DNA from: an uncultured Bdellovibrio sp.
GTDB taxonomy: Bacteria > Bdellovibrionota > Bdellovibrionia > Bdellovibrionales > Bdellovibrionaceae
NCBI RefSeq assembly: GCF_946478835.1
Contig: NZ_CAMLDV010000190.1
Coordinates: 1-6,108, forward strand
Direction: 5' to 3'
DNA: 6,108 nt
The notes beneath the pieces were generated by a model, which was not told the DNA's origin, ran no database searches, and saw only the letters and a program-made list of their open reading frames with translations. The position numbers were made by a program, and so were the translations under genes. This document shows positions 5,016-6,108 of the stretch, one piece after another; the stretch's first letter is position 1, and every line of letters begins with the position of its first letter.

Positions 5016-6108
5016 TTAAGCAACTAAATTTAATCCGCTCCCCTTGCCTTCAACATTGCGTGCACGTGCTGTGCTCGATGTTTCGATGGGTTGCAAAGGA
5101 TCGCGACCACGATTTCCATAACCTTTTAAGTTTGGCATTTCCAAGAAAGATTCTTTACGTCCTTGTGAACCGAAGTTTTCATTAAACTGGTTCCAGAATT
5201 GACGAGTTTGATCCCTCTGGTTTTGGCCATTCATATTGGTTTGGTTTTGTGTCGCCGTATCCGCAGATGCTGAGTTCACAACATCCACCTTCACATTTTC
5301 CATCGAGAGCTTGTGAGCAGCAAGACTGGTTTTCAGTTCAGCTAGACTAGACTCAATCGTCTTCTTCGCTTCCTGAGTATCCGCCGACATCTGCAAGTTC
5401 ACTTTGCCGTCTTGAAGCATCACTTTGAGGTGAATCGTTCCCATGCCCTCAGGGGTCATTTGAACTTTCATCTCACCGCCACCTTTTTTAATCAGGTATT
5501 GCGCTTGATTCATGAGTTGTTTCACGGCCGCTTCGTTTTCTGCAGGATTTGCCGGAGCTGTCGGAGCCGCTGCCGCCATAGGAGCTGCCGCGTTCAATCC
5601 CAGAGTTTCACCTTTGATAGGTGCTCCGTGAATGCCCTCAAGCCCTGTCAGACTGCTTTTGAAGTCTGCGGCTTTTTCCACAAGCTTCGTCGCTGCTTCC
5701 TTACCGCCCGTCATCAATTTTGCCGCAGACTCTTGTGAGTTTTGCTGCATGAAAGATTGACCTTGCGATTGATTTTGGAAGAACTCTTGGCTCGCTTTGT
5801 TTTGGACATTCGGAATTTGTCCTTGCATTGCGACCGGAGCTTTTTCCAATTTCGGCGCTTGCGCTGCCTGTTGGAATTCATCCATCAGTTCTGGAGTCTC
5901 TTCACTGCCTGCCTCTTGCGCTTGCTTTGCTTGAGCCGCTTGTTTTGCTGCTAAAGCGGCGAGCAATGCCGGAGACATCGCCTCTTTCATTTGCCCTTGC
6001 AAATGCGGAGGCAACTCTTCAAGCTTCGGTCCTTGCGCCGCTGCCGGAGGAGTTTGTGGCATTTCCGTTTCAGGAACTTCCATTGGCATTTCATCTTGAG
6101 CGATGTCT
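5016..6108 (-). CDS. fliK: Flagellar hook-length control protein FliK (5' end cut by window edge)
   Basis: FliK is exported during hook growth, acts as the length ruler, and through its C-terminal domain makes FlhB switch from hook to filament export. The frame stays open upstream of Met 6089 to the window edge (residues D-I-A-Q-D-E precede it) and that Met has no ribosome binding site, so the true start lies outside. Numbering from Met 6089, residues 1-185 are low-complexity, rich in Ala, Gln, Pro and Glu, as is usual for FliK. Residues about 188-270 match the Flg_hook C-terminal domain (VQMTPEGMGTIHLKVMLQDG, VNLQMSADTQEAKKTIESSL, ELKTSLAAHKLSMENVKVDV). A further 87-residue Gln/Asn-rich and basic tail ends in GSGLNLVA. 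The assignment rests on this domain and on the position directly before flgD. The N-terminal region carries a duplicated PKLE...QGQ motif. Confidence 0.9.
   Translation of the reverse strand, partial: DIAQDEMPMEVPETEMPQTPPAAAQGPKLEELPPHLQGQMKEAMSPALLAALAAKQAAQAKQAQEAGSEETPELMDEFQQAAQAPKLEKAPVAMQGQIPNVQNKASQEFFQNQSQGQSFMQQNSQESAAKLMTGGKEAATKLVEKAADFKSSLTGLEGIHGAPIKGETLGLNAAAPMAAAAPTAPANPAENEAAVKQLMNQAQYLIKKGGGEMKVQMTPEGMGTIHLKVMLQDGKVNLQMSADTQEAKKTIESSLAELKTSLAAHKLSMENVKVDVVNSASADTATQNQTNMNGQNQRDQTRQFWNQFNENFGSQGRKESFLEMPNLKGYGNRGRDPLQPIETSSTARARNVEGKGSGLNLVA
5805..6041 (-). repeat. Degenerate internal repeat in the FliK N-terminal region
   Basis: Two copies of a roughly 17-residue unit, AAQGPKLEELPPHLQGQ (nucleotides about 5991-6041) and AAQAPKLEKAPVAMQGQ (about 5817-5867), are 58 residues apart. 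They share AAQ-x-PKLE-x2-P-x2-(hydrophobic)-QGQ. The coordinates span both units with their short flanks. No repeat with this spacing is seen elsewhere in the visible protein. Confidence 0.55.

Noticed and set aside
4255..5954. Plus-strand open frames opposite flgD and fliK (for example 4255-4572, 5412-5738, 5742-5954)
   Set aside because: They are Cys/Phe/Arg-rich translations antisense to well-supported genes and match no protein family I know.

Overview
The window looks like a chromosomal segment of a flagellated, diderm bacterium with moderate GC, most probably a Bdellovibrio-like member of the Bdellovibrionota. That placement is an inference from protein style and from the gene order fliK-flgD-TIGR02530-flgE; no rRNA or other marker gene is present to settle it. 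All genes lie on the minus strand, so the biological reading direction is from position 6108 down to position 1.

Region 1 (6108 to 2138) is the distal part of a flagellar hook operon. It holds, in order, the 3' part of fliK (hook-length control, cut by the window edge), flgD (hook-cap scaffold), a small TIGR02530/DUF3766-type flagellar operon protein, and flgE (hook subunit). The fliK-flgD spacer is 17 nt and the flgD-small gene spacer is 1 nt. A 142-nt spacer then precedes flgE and carries a GC-rich stem-loop, an A+T-rich tract, and a sequence complementary to the flgE Shine-Dalgarno. A textbook rho-independent terminator follows flgE.

Region 2 (2137 to 1889) is a 249-nt non-coding gap. It holds the terminator, several short inverted repeats and a weak candidate promoter for the next operon.

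Region 3 (1888 to 1) is a two-component system: an OmpR/CusR-type response regulator overlapping by 20 nt a membrane sensor histidine kinase. The kinase is open to position 1, so its C-terminus (the end of the ATPase domain) lies outside the window.

The four flagellar genes act in one assembly step. FlgD caps the growing hook, FlgE polymerises beneath it, FliK measures hook length and triggers the export-specificity switch, and the small protein is a poorly characterised companion always found in this kind of gene neighbourhood. The two-component system sits behind a strong terminator, so it is probably a separate transcription unit; nothing in the sequence shows that it controls the flagellum.

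I see no clear new biological system. The most unusual points are the flgE leader, the extended tails of FlgD, a duplicated motif in FliK, and the under-studied small protein.
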